Below, in pieces: positions 51,112 to 59,755 of a stretch of DNA of 64,000 nt (the stretch's first letter is position 1; each line of letters begins with the position of its first letter). Under the pieces are notes generated by a model, which was not told the DNA's origin, ran no database searches, and saw only the letters and a list, made by a program, of their open reading frames with translations. The stretch spans positions 744,001 through 808,000 of the forward strand of contig NZ_FQYK01000001.1 in NCBI RefSeq assembly GCF_900141715.1. The letters are read 5' to 3'. The stretch comes from Algibacter luteus. Lineage in GTDB: Bacteria > Bacteroidota > Bacteroidia > Flavobacteriales > Flavobacteriaceae. The translations under genes and the position numbers were made by a program.

Positions 51112-52548
51112 CTATTCCACATAATCAATACGAATCTCGTCCAATTCGTAAATCCCATCAAAAGTATCTTGTCCGCTTCCTGTATATTTAAAGGCAATGT
51201 GAATGGTTCCTGAAAGGCAAGATAAATCTACATTCCCTGAATTAAACCAAGGCGCAAAAGAATCTGAATCTTTTACCACATAAGCGTCTGATAAAATGCT
51301 CCAAGTTGCTGTAGAGATGTTTGCTTCGGTACCATCCCAATCTAGGGAATATAACACTTCCATATAGCTGCTATCTGCTAAACTGTTGGAGGTTTTAAAG
51401 TTTAAGGTTTCACCATCTTGGGCATCTAAATCTATGGCTGGTGTAATTAACCATCCAATATTACTTTCATCGCCCGAACTTGCCGATTGAAATCTTGCCG
51501 ATCTACCTAATGACGCATTTGAAGATGTAGATGAATAGCCTTCCCAAGCCTGAGTGCCTGTTTCCATATAATTGGTCCAACCATCAATTTCAACGGGTCT
51601 ATTGTTTCTTTGAGACTCAAAATCTTCATAGAGTAAATTCCCTGAACCAATTGTTGAAGCAATACCACAGCTAAACTCTGAAGGGTCGCAACGCTCATTA
51701 CTTTTAAAATTAATATCAGCAGATGTGTTTAATAGAAGTACATTGAAATCATCCCTAAAATCGCGACTAAATATTCCTGTTACGGTACCTTGTCCTTGTG
51801 GTACAATTAAAGTTTTAAAATCTGAAAATGTACTGGTTTGCATAATGATTTGAATACCAGAATCGCAACTTTCAAGCAATCGTAAACCATCAAATTCGTC
51901 GTATGATTCGCTTGCGAAGGTTGCTCCCATTTCGAACCGGTTTAATTGCATGTTGTTTAACTGTACTAATGTGTTTTCGTCATTTTCAGACAACTCAGCT
52001 ATTCCTGATACTTTAGGTGATATCTCCACAACCTCATTGGTTCGTATTACGATGTCTTTATATTCTGCAGGTTGAATTTGTTCCACATTGGCCGCATCGC
52101 CTTTGCCAATAGTTACCACACCACTTGTTTCTCCAACCGTTAATCCTTGGAGCTTAACATATACTTTTTGCCCAATTTGATAGGTATCAGATAAACTACT
52201 TACATTAATATCTATTTTTAAGCCCAATCTTGGGTCTGCATCAGGATTGCTATCGTCTGTTTTGTTTTGAATTATTAACTCTTCGAAAAAATTGCCTGCT
52301 TTGTCTGATGATATCACAAAACCTTCAATATAAACGTCGTCATTTATAATTGCCGTTGAATTTCCGCTATTTACTGCTTGCTCATAAAGCGATTTTACGG
52401 CTTTAAAGGTTATTAATTGATTACTTGGAATATTGGGATCTTCAGATGAAATATCAGGTGTTCCAAAATCATCATCTTGCACACATGCCGTCATGATGAA
52501 TAGTATCAAAATGAAGCCAAAAGCCGATTTGTTGATGTTAAATTTCAT
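51112..52548 (-). CDS. DUF5689-domain lipoprotein
   Basis: A 478-residue lipoprotein (IMTAC, Cys22). Residues about 45-290 match DUF5689, with DVYIEGFVISSDKAGNFFEE and GQKVYVKLQGLTVGETSGV; the pattern looks OB-fold-like, as in DNA-binding parts of extracellular nucleases. The C-terminal 180 residues resemble a choice-of-anchor-J/jellyroll domain (DFESQRNNRPVEIDGWTNYM; WLITPAIDLDAQDGE). It starts 59 bases after TonB receptor 1 on the same strand and is likely co-transcribed with it. The role is probably surface binding of the ligand for the receptor, as a SusD-like partner does in other systems; it is not homologous to SusD. Confidence 0.8.
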   Translation of the reverse strand: MKFNINKSAFGFILILFIMTACVQDDDFGTPDISSEDPNIPSNQLITFKAVKSLYEQAVNSGNSTAIINDDVYIEGFVISSDKAGNFFEELIIQNKTDDSNPDADPRLGLKIDINVSSLSDTYQIGQKVYVKLQGLTVGETSGVVTIGKGDAANVEQIQPAEYKDIVIRTNEVVEISPKVSGIAELSENDENTLVQLNNMQLNRFEMGATFASESYDEFDGLRLLESCDSGIQIIMQTSTFSDFKTLIVPQGQGTVTGIFSRDFRDDFNVLLLNTSADINFKSNERCDPSEFSCGIASTIGSGNLLYEDFESQRNNRPVEIDGWTNYMETGTQAWEGYSSTSSNASLGRSARFQSASSGDESNIGWLITPAIDLDAQDGETLNFKTSNSLADSSYMEVLYSLDWDGTEANISTATWSILSDAYVVKDSDSFAPWFNSGNVDLSCLSGTIHIAFKYTGSGQDTFDGIYELDEIRIDYVE

Positions 52549-52607
52549 AATCTATATTTTAGTTTCCAAAGTGGTTTCAACATTGCGCCACCGTGCATTG
52601 GAATATT

Positions 52608-55409
52608 TTAAAATCTATAATTCACATTTAAAAAATAAGTAGCCCCTCTTCCATACCAATATTTAGAACCAAATACGGGAGTTTCTAAAGCTTTATCATT
52701 TCTTAATTCTCTAAAATTGGCGTTTCTTCCTTGCTCGAAACCACCAGTTTTAAAGGCTTTATCTAAGAGATTATTCACACTTGCAAATAGGCTAATGTAT
52801 TTACTTCCTATTTTCCATGATTTTCCCCCAACTAAATTCACAACCATATAATCATCAAAACGTTCTTGTTTTAGTAATTCTCTTGCTAAAACTTCATCGT
52901 AATCATTAAACACATTACCATCAAAATCTGTTGTAAAATTTGAGGAACGTGTTAGCGGACTGATATCAATATAGGTGTTCGTGAAAAAATTGGCTGTTGC
53001 GCCAAACCACCAAAACTCTGGGTCGCGATATTCAAACCCAACAGAATAGGCTCGATGTGGTCCTGCGGCAATTTTGTAATCTTTTAATTTGGATTGGCCA
53101 AAATCTTTAAATCCGTTTACGAATCCAGCTTCAACCGATTCTTCGTCGGCCTCGGTAGTTAGGTATAAATTAGGGTTGTTGGCATAAGTATATTGCCCTA
53201 ACGAGGCCACACCTTTTAATTTTATGGTTGGTGTTACTTTGGCTTCAATTCCCAATTCTGCACCCATATGTTGCTTATCCACGCCTTGTAAAATCTCTTG
53301 AACAAAAGCCACATTATCGCCTCCAATACCATCAGCGAAGAAAAAAGAAATCTCATTCGCATCTTCAATTTTAGTGTAGTAACCCGTTAATTTCGCTTTA
53401 ATTATTGGTGAACGAAAAATATAACTCACATCTGTAGAAAGTATTTTTTCTTCCGTAATATTTGGAACAATGTTATGGTTTTCTCTTGAATTGGAATACG
53501 TGTTCCTTAAAGATGGTGCTTTAGAAATATAACCGCCATTTCCTACCAATAAATGTTTTCCTGATAGTTTATAAGTTATACCGGCTTTGGCGCCAAAACC
53601 TGTAAAATTCAACGTTTCGCCTTTTCCTAAAGATGTATCTGGGAAAGCTCCATTTTGATACAATCCTTCTCGTTGATATTGGGTTTGGGACACGCTTCCA
53701 GACACATAATAATCAAACTTATTATATGTAAATTGAGCTTGTGCATAGGCAGTTAACAGATTAGCAAAAAGGTTGTAATGGTATTTGAATTTATCTCCCT
53801 CGCCCACTAATCGGTTTGGTTTTTGCAAATCGTTCTGAGCCTCATCAATATCAGTTGCAAACTGGTCGATATCGAGGTAAGTTTCGGCTCCAAATAAATC
53901 TAATACGCGTGCAAAATTTTCAGATTTTAAACGTTGAAAATTCACTGAAGCATTAAAAACCGTATTATCATTTAACTCTGCATTTAAAATGGTGTTAAAT
54001 GTAAACTGGGAGTCATCAACACGATCTTCATACAAGGCATAAATGGCGTTACCACCAGCTCGTGCGTTTGAAATATTGGCAAGGTATAGGGCGTTCCAAT
54101 CTATCTGCCCATTGTTTTGAAAATCTTTTAAAGCGGTATAAGCAAACTCTAAATCGTCCGGAAAATTACGTTCGAAATAACTTGGTAGTTTTTGATAATA
54201 GGTTGGGGTTGGGTTGGCGCCACCACCTTCAGGAAACCCGTTAACCAAATCGGTTCCATTATTATCTAAACGGCTATTGCCTAATTTTCCAAATTGATAA
54301 GCGATATTGGTATTTAATGTTGTTTTTGAAGATACATCCCAATAATGATTCAGCATTAAAAGGGGTTCCTCAACTTCTTTTATTCTTGAATTACGCTTTT
54401 TACCATCTTGCCAACCCCAATATTCATTGTATTTAATATCTTTTAAATCGTAAACTTCTTGTGTATTTGGTGAAGACTTTCCTCTGCGGTTTGGAGCATA
54501 AATCCCTGTGAAATTTAAACTGTGCTTTTCATTAAGCTTTTTTTCAACTGATAAGAAAAACGAATTGGCATCGTAAATTGTAGCATCTTGATAACCTTCA
54601 TTTCCCCAACGCCTTCCTAAAGAAATAACATAAGCCCAATTATTTTTTAAAAGACCAGAGGCATAAGTTGCCATTAATCGGTTGGTATAACTCCTGTTAG
54701 AAGACGAATAAGTAATGCGACCACCCGATCTCGCTTTTGATGCTCTAACATTAATATTGGTTGTTCCTAATACACCACCAAAATTATAACTTGAAGGCGA
54801 TAAACCTGATGTGAGTTCTTGGTTTCGCATCACATCATTTAAACCACCCCAATTGCTCCATTGTGGTCTGCCGCTATAGAGTTTATTCATAGATATACCG
54901 TTAATGAGCACAGAACCGTTTTCAGAATCTAACCCGCGTAATCGAAAAAAAGATTGACTAAACTCGAAGGCTGCAGTTCTTTGAAAAACATCTAATGAAG
55001 AAGACAGTAAACCTGTAATATTATCGGAAGCAGTGGAATCATTATCCAATTCATCATCAGAAAGTGTTATAGTAAATAAATCTTGACTTTGAGATAAATC
55101 GCGTTCCATAATCATATCAGATATATCTACTATCTCGCCTTCATTTACAACTATTGGAAAGCGTTTTATAATATATCCGCTTTTAGAAATCTTTAATATT
55201 TGCTCTCCTAAAGGCACATTAGCAGAAAAACTAAATTCACCTTGAACATCAGTAAGTGTTTTGAAATCTGTGTCTTCTAAAGTAACTTCAACATTTAAAA
55301 TAGGCTGAAACGATGTGGCGTCCTTCACACTTCCTTTTATTAAAGTTTGTTGTGAGTGAAGTGAAATTGAAAAAATTCCGAATAAAAAAATGAGGGTTAT
55401 TTTATTCAT
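52608..55409 (-). CDS. TonB-dependent receptor 1, nuclease-linked
   Basis: A 933-residue protein with signal peptide MNKITLIFLFGIFSISLHS. Residues about 22-105 are a carboxypeptidase-like regulatory (CarboxypepD_reg) domain. The plug (about 120-250) contains SFFRLRGLDSENGSVLINGI and WSNWGGLNDV; the remainder is the 22-strand barrel, ending FLNVNYRF. It shares distinctive plug segments with receptor 2 at 59756-62311 (INGI, then WSNWxGLxDV; HYWxxxxxTxxN). It moves a ligand across the outer membrane using TonB. It is divergent from the secreted EEP gene at 55531 and is followed by DUF5689. Confidence 0.92.
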   Translation of the reverse strand: MNKITLIFLFGIFSISLHSQQTLIKGSVKDATSFQPILNVEVTLEDTDFKTLTDVQGEFSFSANVPLGEQILKISKSGYIIKRFPIVVNEGEIVDISDMIMERDLSQSQDLFTITLSDDELDNDSTASDNITGLLSSSLDVFQRTAAFEFSQSFFRLRGLDSENGSVLINGISMNKLYSGRPQWSNWGGLNDVMRNQELTSGLSPSSYNFGGVLGTTNINVRASKARSGGRITYSSSNRSYTNRLMATYASGLLKNNWAYVISLGRRWGNEGYQDATIYDANSFFLSVEKKLNEKHSLNFTGIYAPNRRGKSSPNTQEVYDLKDIKYNEYWGWQDGKKRNSRIKEVEEPLLMLNHYWDVSSKTTLNTNIAYQFGKLGNSRLDNNGTDLVNGFPEGGGANPTPTYYQKLPSYFERNFPDDLEFAYTALKDFQNNGQIDWNALYLANISNARAGGNAIYALYEDRVDDSQFTFNTILNAELNDNTVFNASVNFQRLKSENFARVLDLFGAETYLDIDQFATDIDEAQNDLQKPNRLVGEGDKFKYHYNLFANLLTAYAQAQFTYNKFDYYVSGSVSQTQYQREGLYQNGAFPDTSLGKGETLNFTGFGAKAGITYKLSGKHLLVGNGGYISKAPSLRNTYSNSRENHNIVPNITEEKILSTDVSYIFRSPIIKAKLTGYYTKIEDANEISFFFADGIGGDNVAFVQEILQGVDKQHMGAELGIEAKVTPTIKLKGVASLGQYTYANNPNLYLTTEADEESVEAGFVNGFKDFGQSKLKDYKIAAGPHRAYSVGFEYRDPEFWWFGATANFFTNTYIDISPLTRSSNFTTDFDGNVFNDYDEVLARELLKQERFDDYMVVNLVGGKSWKIGSKYISLFASVNNLLDKAFKTGGFEQGRNANFRELRNDKALETPVFGSKYWYGRGATYFLNVNYRF

Positions 55410-55530
55410 AATTATCTTTAAGACACCAATAATAAGAAAAAGTAACTATTTAATACTAAAATTATTACAACAATAACAGTAAATTTGGCTTAGTATTTGT
55501 ATAAATAACTACCATAATTACACAGATTTC

Positions 55531-56580
55531 ATGAATTTATTTAAATTCTTAAGTACAGTTTTATTTTTGAGCTTCATTGTTACCGTTAGAGCTCAGGATA
55601 AAAAATTTAAAATACACACCATTGCTTTCTACAACTTAGAAAATTTGTTCGATACCATCAACGACCCGCTTAAGTTTGATGAATACAGTCCGATAATGGA
55701 ATTAAAATCGAACCGCGACGAAGCTTATAGGCAAAAAATAAGTAATATGGCACGTGTTATTGCCGAAATCGGAAAGGATGTAACCAAGAACACACCGGCA
55801 ATTTTAGGCATTTGCGAAATAGAGAATAAGAATGTTTTAGAAGACCTTGTGAATGACCCTCATTTATTAGATAAAGATTACGGCATAATACATTATGATT
55901 CCCCAGATGCTAGAGGTATTGATGTCGCCCTGTTATACCAAAAAAACATTTTTACACCCATTAGCACAAGCATCCATGAGTTAAAAATTTATGATGACGA
56001 AAGTCAAGAGCGCATTACTACACGAGACCAACTTTTGGTTAGCGGAAAGCTTGAAGATGACTTGATTCATATTCTTGTAAACCATTGGCCTTCAAGACGA
56101 GGTGGTGAAGCTAGAAGCAGACCCAAACGTGTTGCAGCAGCAAAATTAAATAAACGTATTATTGATTCTCTTCAAACCGATGACCCATATGCCAAAGTAA
56201 TTATTATGGGTGATTTTAACGACGATCCAATAAACTCAAGCTTTAAAGATGTTTTAAAAACCACAAGAAAACGAAAGAAAGTAGGTTTTAAAGGCTTGTA
56301 TAATCCGTTTGAAAATTTTCATAAAGATGGTTTAGGCACCACTGCATATCGAGATAATTGGAGCTTATTCGACCAGATTATTATATCAAAACCTTTACTT
56401 GAAAAAGACTATTCTTCATTTAGATACTATAAAGCCGGTATCTTTAATAAAAACTATTTAATCCATTCAAAAGGAAAATATAAAGGTTACCCCTTTAGAA
56501 GTTGGAGTGATGGTAGTTTTAGCAATGGTTATAGCGACCATTTTCCGGTTTATATGTATGTAATAAAGGAAGTTCAGTAA
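55531..56580 (+). CDS. Secreted endonuclease/exonuclease/phosphatase-family protein
   Basis: A 349-residue protein with signal peptide MNLFKFLSTVLFLSFIVTVRA. EEP motifs: NLENLFD, GICEIEN, ARGIDVALLYQ, VNHWPSRRGG, GDFNDDP, DQIIIS and SNGYSDHFPV. It is paralogous to 49726-50694 but carries a signal peptide, so it acts in the periplasm or outside. Many such proteins in Bacteroidota are annotated as endonucleases; the actual substrate may be DNA, RNA or an organic phosphate. It is divergent from TonB receptor 1 with 121 bases between them. Confidence 0.88.
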   Translation: MNLFKFLSTVLFLSFIVTVRAQDKKFKIHTIAFYNLENLFDTINDPLKFDEYSPIMELKSNRDEAYRQKISNMARVIAEIGKDVTKNTPAILGICEIENKNVLEDLVNDPHLLDKDYGIIHYDSPDARGIDVALLYQKNIFTPISTSIHELKIYDDESQERITTRDQLLVSGKLEDDLIHILVNHWPSRRGGEARSRPKRVAAAKLNKRIIDSLQTDDPYAKVIIMGDFNDDPINSSFKDVLKTTRKRKKVGFKGLYNPFENFHKDGLGTTAYRDNWSLFDQIIISKPLLEKDYSSFRYYKAGIFNKNYLIHSKGKYKGYPFRSWSDGSFSNGYSDHFPVYMYVIKEVQ

Positions 56581-56617
56581 AAAAAAGACCTGATAAATTT
56601 AAAATTCTAACAGGTCT
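56579..56617 (-). terminator. Terminator after the cytochrome-b-like gene
   Basis: AGACCTG / CAGGTCT with a long loop; on the minus strand a T-run of eight follows. It lies 22 bases after the stop at 56639 and overlaps the 3' end of the convergent EEP gene. Confidence 0.55.
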
Positions 56618-56638
56618 GAATTTAACTTTATCTACTTC

Positions 56639-57079
56639 TTAAGACAACCAAGCGTCCCAAGGAATTCTAGACAATAATAACACCAATGCTATCGTATAAA
56701 AAATAGCTATAGTTTTAAGTTTTGGTGCAGAAGTCAATTTCTTTTTATGCTTTGAATACCCAATGGTAATTAGTGCCACAACAGCAATATTTACTATTGG
56801 ATGCTCTACAAGATATAATCTATTTACAGCATCTTTCATCACGCCGCCCATACCCAATTCGCTAAAAACAGCAAATCGAGGTGAAACAAAATAGAGAACA
56901 ATACCAATAAGTAACTGGATATGAGAAACGATTAATGTGAATAAAGCAATTCTGAAATCTTTAGCGCTATATTCTTTTCCTCCAACAGATTTAACAATGG
57001 CATTTACCACTGCTATTATTAAAATTATTAGCACTAAATAGGCCCAATAAGAATGTAAGTTTAGTATAGCTTCGTACAT
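56639..57079 (-). CDS. Cytochrome-b-like four-helix membrane protein
   Basis: A 146-residue protein with four hydrophobic helices, at about residues 10-28, 45-64, 94-109 and 123-138. Histidines occur in or next to helices (LHSYWAY, VSHIQLLIG, EHPIVNI), consistent with heme b binding in the small Bacteroidota proteins often annotated cytochrome B. The heme is inferred, not seen. It is an isolated gene between the convergent EEP gene and the endonuclease gene. No redox partner is adjacent. Confidence 0.6.
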   Translation of the reverse strand: MYEAILNLHSYWAYLVLIILIIAVVNAIVKSVGGKEYSAKDFRIALFTLIVSHIQLLIGIVLYFVSPRFAVFSELGMGGVMKDAVNRLYLVEHPIVNIAVVALITIGYSKHKKKLTSAPKLKTIAIFYTIALVLLLSRIPWDAWLS

Positions 57080-57123
57080 GATATTATGTTTTAACGAATC
57101 AAAAATAATGATTTTAATCTTAA

Positions 57124-57154
57124 AAAAACCGCTTCTTTGTTGGAAGCGGTTTTT
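57124..57154 (-). terminator. Terminator after the endonuclease I gene
   Basis: AAAAACCGCTTC / GAAGCGGTTTTT with a seven-base loop. On the minus strand a run of seven T follows. It lies 17 bases after the stop at 57171. Confidence 0.8.
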
Positions 57155-57170
57155 CTAATTCCATTTTTAT

Positions 57171-58520
57171 TTATTGCCATCTGTTTTCAGCATTATTTCC
57201 TCCCCAAACTAAAGTAACCAAATAAGGATTATCAATAAAAGGATTTCTGTTGCCTTGAGCCGCATAAATTACATTATTTCGTTGCTCTTCAAAGGCAGAA
57301 ACAGGGTCTTCAATATTCCACTGCAAAAACAATTCTAAAGTTCCAACCTTGGAAATGGTTTCACCATATCTAATATTTAGGTAAAGTACCATTCTTGCAA
57401 CATCGCCTTTCCACTCGTCACCCGGAAACCATGTTTCTCCTATTAATTTATATGTACCACTACCAGCTGCAAAAGGATAGTTAAGTCTATCACTATTTAC
57501 ATTTGCATCACATGATCTTAAATGATGTAAGTCTGTCACAGCATCAGTCGATGCTAACAAAGATTGCGGAAAAACATGTTCAGTATTGAAGGTTTGAGGT
57601 GAATATGGATTCGTTCCAGAGGTGTATTCTTGCCAGTATCGACTTTCACTTGAATACATTAAAATAACATTATCAGAATTACTTAAATCTGCATCAGCAT
57701 TATAAAGGTATGTATGTCTTTGTCCGTAAGACAAAATAGTAGTGTGCTTCGTTTTAGTAAGGTCTTCTAATTCAGAAAACATTAAATCAGAGTCATCGGC
57801 AAACACAACATTATTATAGTAATCTTGTAATTCTGAAGGAATATTAAAGCTTAAAGGGGCAATGACAGTAATAGTTACCGTAGCTGATGAGCACGAAGGA
57901 TTTGGTGTATCATCGTCACAAATGGAATAAGAGAATGAATCTTCGCCTAAAAAGTCGTTTGGTGGTGTATACGTTACTGTTTTATCACTATTTAAAACCA
58001 CAGTACCCAGCGTTCCTGTATTATCAACAGAAGTTAAAACCGCTTCATCTATAATATCATCGTTTTCTAGAAGCCTATTTAAAATGGTTGAAGAATTTTG
58101 TACGACGTTGAGAGCATCCGCGTTTGCAGCCGGATTACCTTCATCTGTCACCATTATTGTCACAGTAGCCGTTGAGCAGTTTTGAGGTGTATCATCATCG
58201 CAAAGCGTGTATGTAAACGTGTCGCTCCCTATAAAACCAGGTTTAGGCGTGTACAAATAAAATAACCTTTCGTTTGAAATTGTTCCACCGTTAGACGTAG
58301 AAGTATCGAATGTAGTTATTCTGGCATTATCAACAACGGTATCATTATTCAATAAAGTACTTAATTCTAAAGGCGTGTCTTCTATGGTTGTTGCCGAATC
58401 ATTAACAGCAATCGGAACGCCATCATCTGTAGGTTCTTCTTTTGGCGGCGAATCATCACTTCCCGAACTACTACAACTACAAATAAATACTAAGCTGAAT
58501 ATTAATAAAATATTTTTCAT
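57171..58520 (-). CDS. Secreted endonuclease I-family lipoprotein with two Ig/cadherin-like domains
   Basis: A 449-residue lipoprotein (FICSC, near residue 16). Two cadherin/Ig-like domains of about 90 residues are in tandem at about 37-127 and 131-222, each with DDDTPxxxCSxATVTI at the end. The C-terminal domain (about 230-449) is an endonuclease I (EndA/NucM) fold with YNTEHVFPQS-like NTEHVFPQSLL, DLHHLRSCDANVNSDR and NYPFAAGSG motifs; the His-Asn pair coordinates Mg. EndoI enzymes cut double-stranded DNA. It follows the terminator of the receptor 2 operon on the same strand, so it is a separate unit. Confidence 0.88.
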   Translation of the reverse strand: MKNILLIFSLVFICSCSSSGSDDSPPKEEPTDDGVPIAVNDSATTIEDTPLELSTLLNNDTVVDNARITTFDTSTSNGGTISNERLFYLYTPKPGFIGSDTFTYTLCDDDTPQNCSTATVTIMVTDEGNPAANADALNVVQNSSTILNRLLENDDIIDEAVLTSVDNTGTLGTVVLNSDKTVTYTPPNDFLGEDSFSYSICDDDTPNPSCSSATVTITVIAPLSFNIPSELQDYYNNVVFADDSDLMFSELEDLTKTKHTTILSYGQRHTYLYNADADLSNSDNVILMYSSESRYWQEYTSGTNPYSPQTFNTEHVFPQSLLASTDAVTDLHHLRSCDANVNSDRLNYPFAAGSGTYKLIGETWFPGDEWKGDVARMVLYLNIRYGETISKVGTLELFLQWNIEDPVSAFEEQRNNVIYAAQGNRNPFIDNPYLVTLVWGGNNAENRWQ

Positions 58521-58551
58521 AACAAATTAAAGGTATCAAATTTTGAGGAAA

Positions 58552-58579
58552 AAAAACCACCTCGTTTGAGGTGGTTTTT
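58552..58579 (-). terminator. Terminator after the receptor 2 operon
   Basis: AAAACCACCTC / GAGGTGGTTTT with a four-base loop. On the minus strand eight T follow. It lies between the endonuclease gene (start 58520) and the repeat lipoprotein stop (58598). Confidence 0.85.
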
Positions 58580-58597
58580 AAATATTATCATACTATG

Positions 58598-59743
58598 TTA
58601 TTGGTATACCCAAACACCATCGGTTTTAATAACGCTTTTTGTTTCGTTAGTTGTAGAACCGTTATAGATTACATAGGTAAGCACATATTTTTGTCCTTCT
58701 TCTGCACCTGGATTTTTATTATCTAAAAGTGCATTAAATGCTTCTAAAAGCATATCATCTGTCCAGTAATTTGAACTACTTGGTCGTCTATCAAAACTTC
58801 CAAAGAATCCAACATTATCTGCAGGACCTGGATAAGTTGTAATAAATGCATTTGAAATAAATGCAACATCATCGCCAGTAAACGTATATTTTATAGTATT
58901 ATCTGGAACCCATGTTGTTCCATCATGACCAAATTGAATGGTTGTTGATAAAACATCGCTGTACTCAGACCACGCACTACCGTCAAAAATAAAATATTTT
59001 ACATAGCTATAAGTAGTTCTATCATCAGTACGACCATCGCCATCAATATCATCAACATCAGTTACAAACAACTTATACATTGTTGCAACAATATCACCAG
59101 CTTCTGTGGTTTCATACTTAAATTTATCTTTTAAGAATACAGGTATTTTCGCAATAGCCTCATCCTCATTAGAAAAATTAGGGAAACCTTCTCCCATTTC
59201 TGAATATTCATCGTCAGTAAATCCTAATATGAATTCCCAAGCACCGTTTATGTATAAAAACCCGTTGTTATATTCATTAGTACTACCATCATAGTAATCA
59301 TAGGTTAATGATACCAATACTCTATCAGCAGGATCAGGATATTTATACTCTAAAAATTCATATAGTTCAGATTCTCTATCAAAATTTCCAAAAGTATGAC
59401 CTAAAGCAGCATAATCGTCAGAAGACACTGTATATCTTATGATACTTTTTTCTTCTCTTTTTGGTGAGTAAATCTTGAATGTAATTAATGCTGAAGAACC
59501 TAATCCCCAAACAGGAAATTTATCCGCTAACAGACCTGGAATTAATGTTTTAGCTTCATCTTCTGAATCAAAATTACCAAAAGATTTATCTAAATCATCA
59601 TAATCTTCATCTGTTAATTCGTAATTAACGTCGCCAACAATTGGACTCTCTATGGCGTCTATATCTTCATAGATATCATCTAAAGGATTACAACCTGTAA
59701 AGGTTAATCCTAAAATCATTAAGTAAAAAATTATTTTTTTCAT
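58598..59743 (-). CDS. Four-repeat lipoprotein of unknown function linked to TonB receptor 2
   Basis: A 381-residue lipoprotein from ATG 59743 (MKKIIFYLMILGLTFTGC, lipidation at Cys18); an in-frame TTG at 59749 is rejected. The mature protein has four divergent repeats of about 75-95 residues, each starting with a Tyr/Phe-x-Leu/Val-T/S-x-x-D-Y type segment (YELTDEDYDDLDKSFGNFDS, YTVSSDDYAALGHTFGNFDR, GFTDDEYSEMGEGFPNFSNE) and ending in a YxxYDGS or FDGSAW turn. The family is not one I recognise. It begins 12 bases after the receptor 2 stop, so the two are co-transcribed; a binding partner role is likely but inferred. Confidence 0.75.
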   Translation of the reverse strand: MKKIIFYLMILGLTFTGCNPLDDIYEDIDAIESPIVGDVNYELTDEDYDDLDKSFGNFDSEDEAKTLIPGLLADKFPVWGLGSSALITFKIYSPKREEKSIIRYTVSSDDYAALGHTFGNFDRESELYEFLEYKYPDPADRVLVSLTYDYYDGSTNEYNNGFLYINGAWEFILGFTDDEYSEMGEGFPNFSNEDEAIAKIPVFLKDKFKYETTEAGDIVATMYKLFVTDVDDIDGDGRTDDRTTYSYVKYFIFDGSAWSEYSDVLSTTIQFGHDGTTWVPDNTIKYTFTGDDVAFISNAFITTYPGPADNVGFFGSFDRRPSSSNYWTDDMLLEAFNALLDNKNPGAEEGQKYVLTYVIYNGSTTNETKSVIKTDGVWVYQ

Positions 59744-59755
59744 TTTCAAAGTTTT

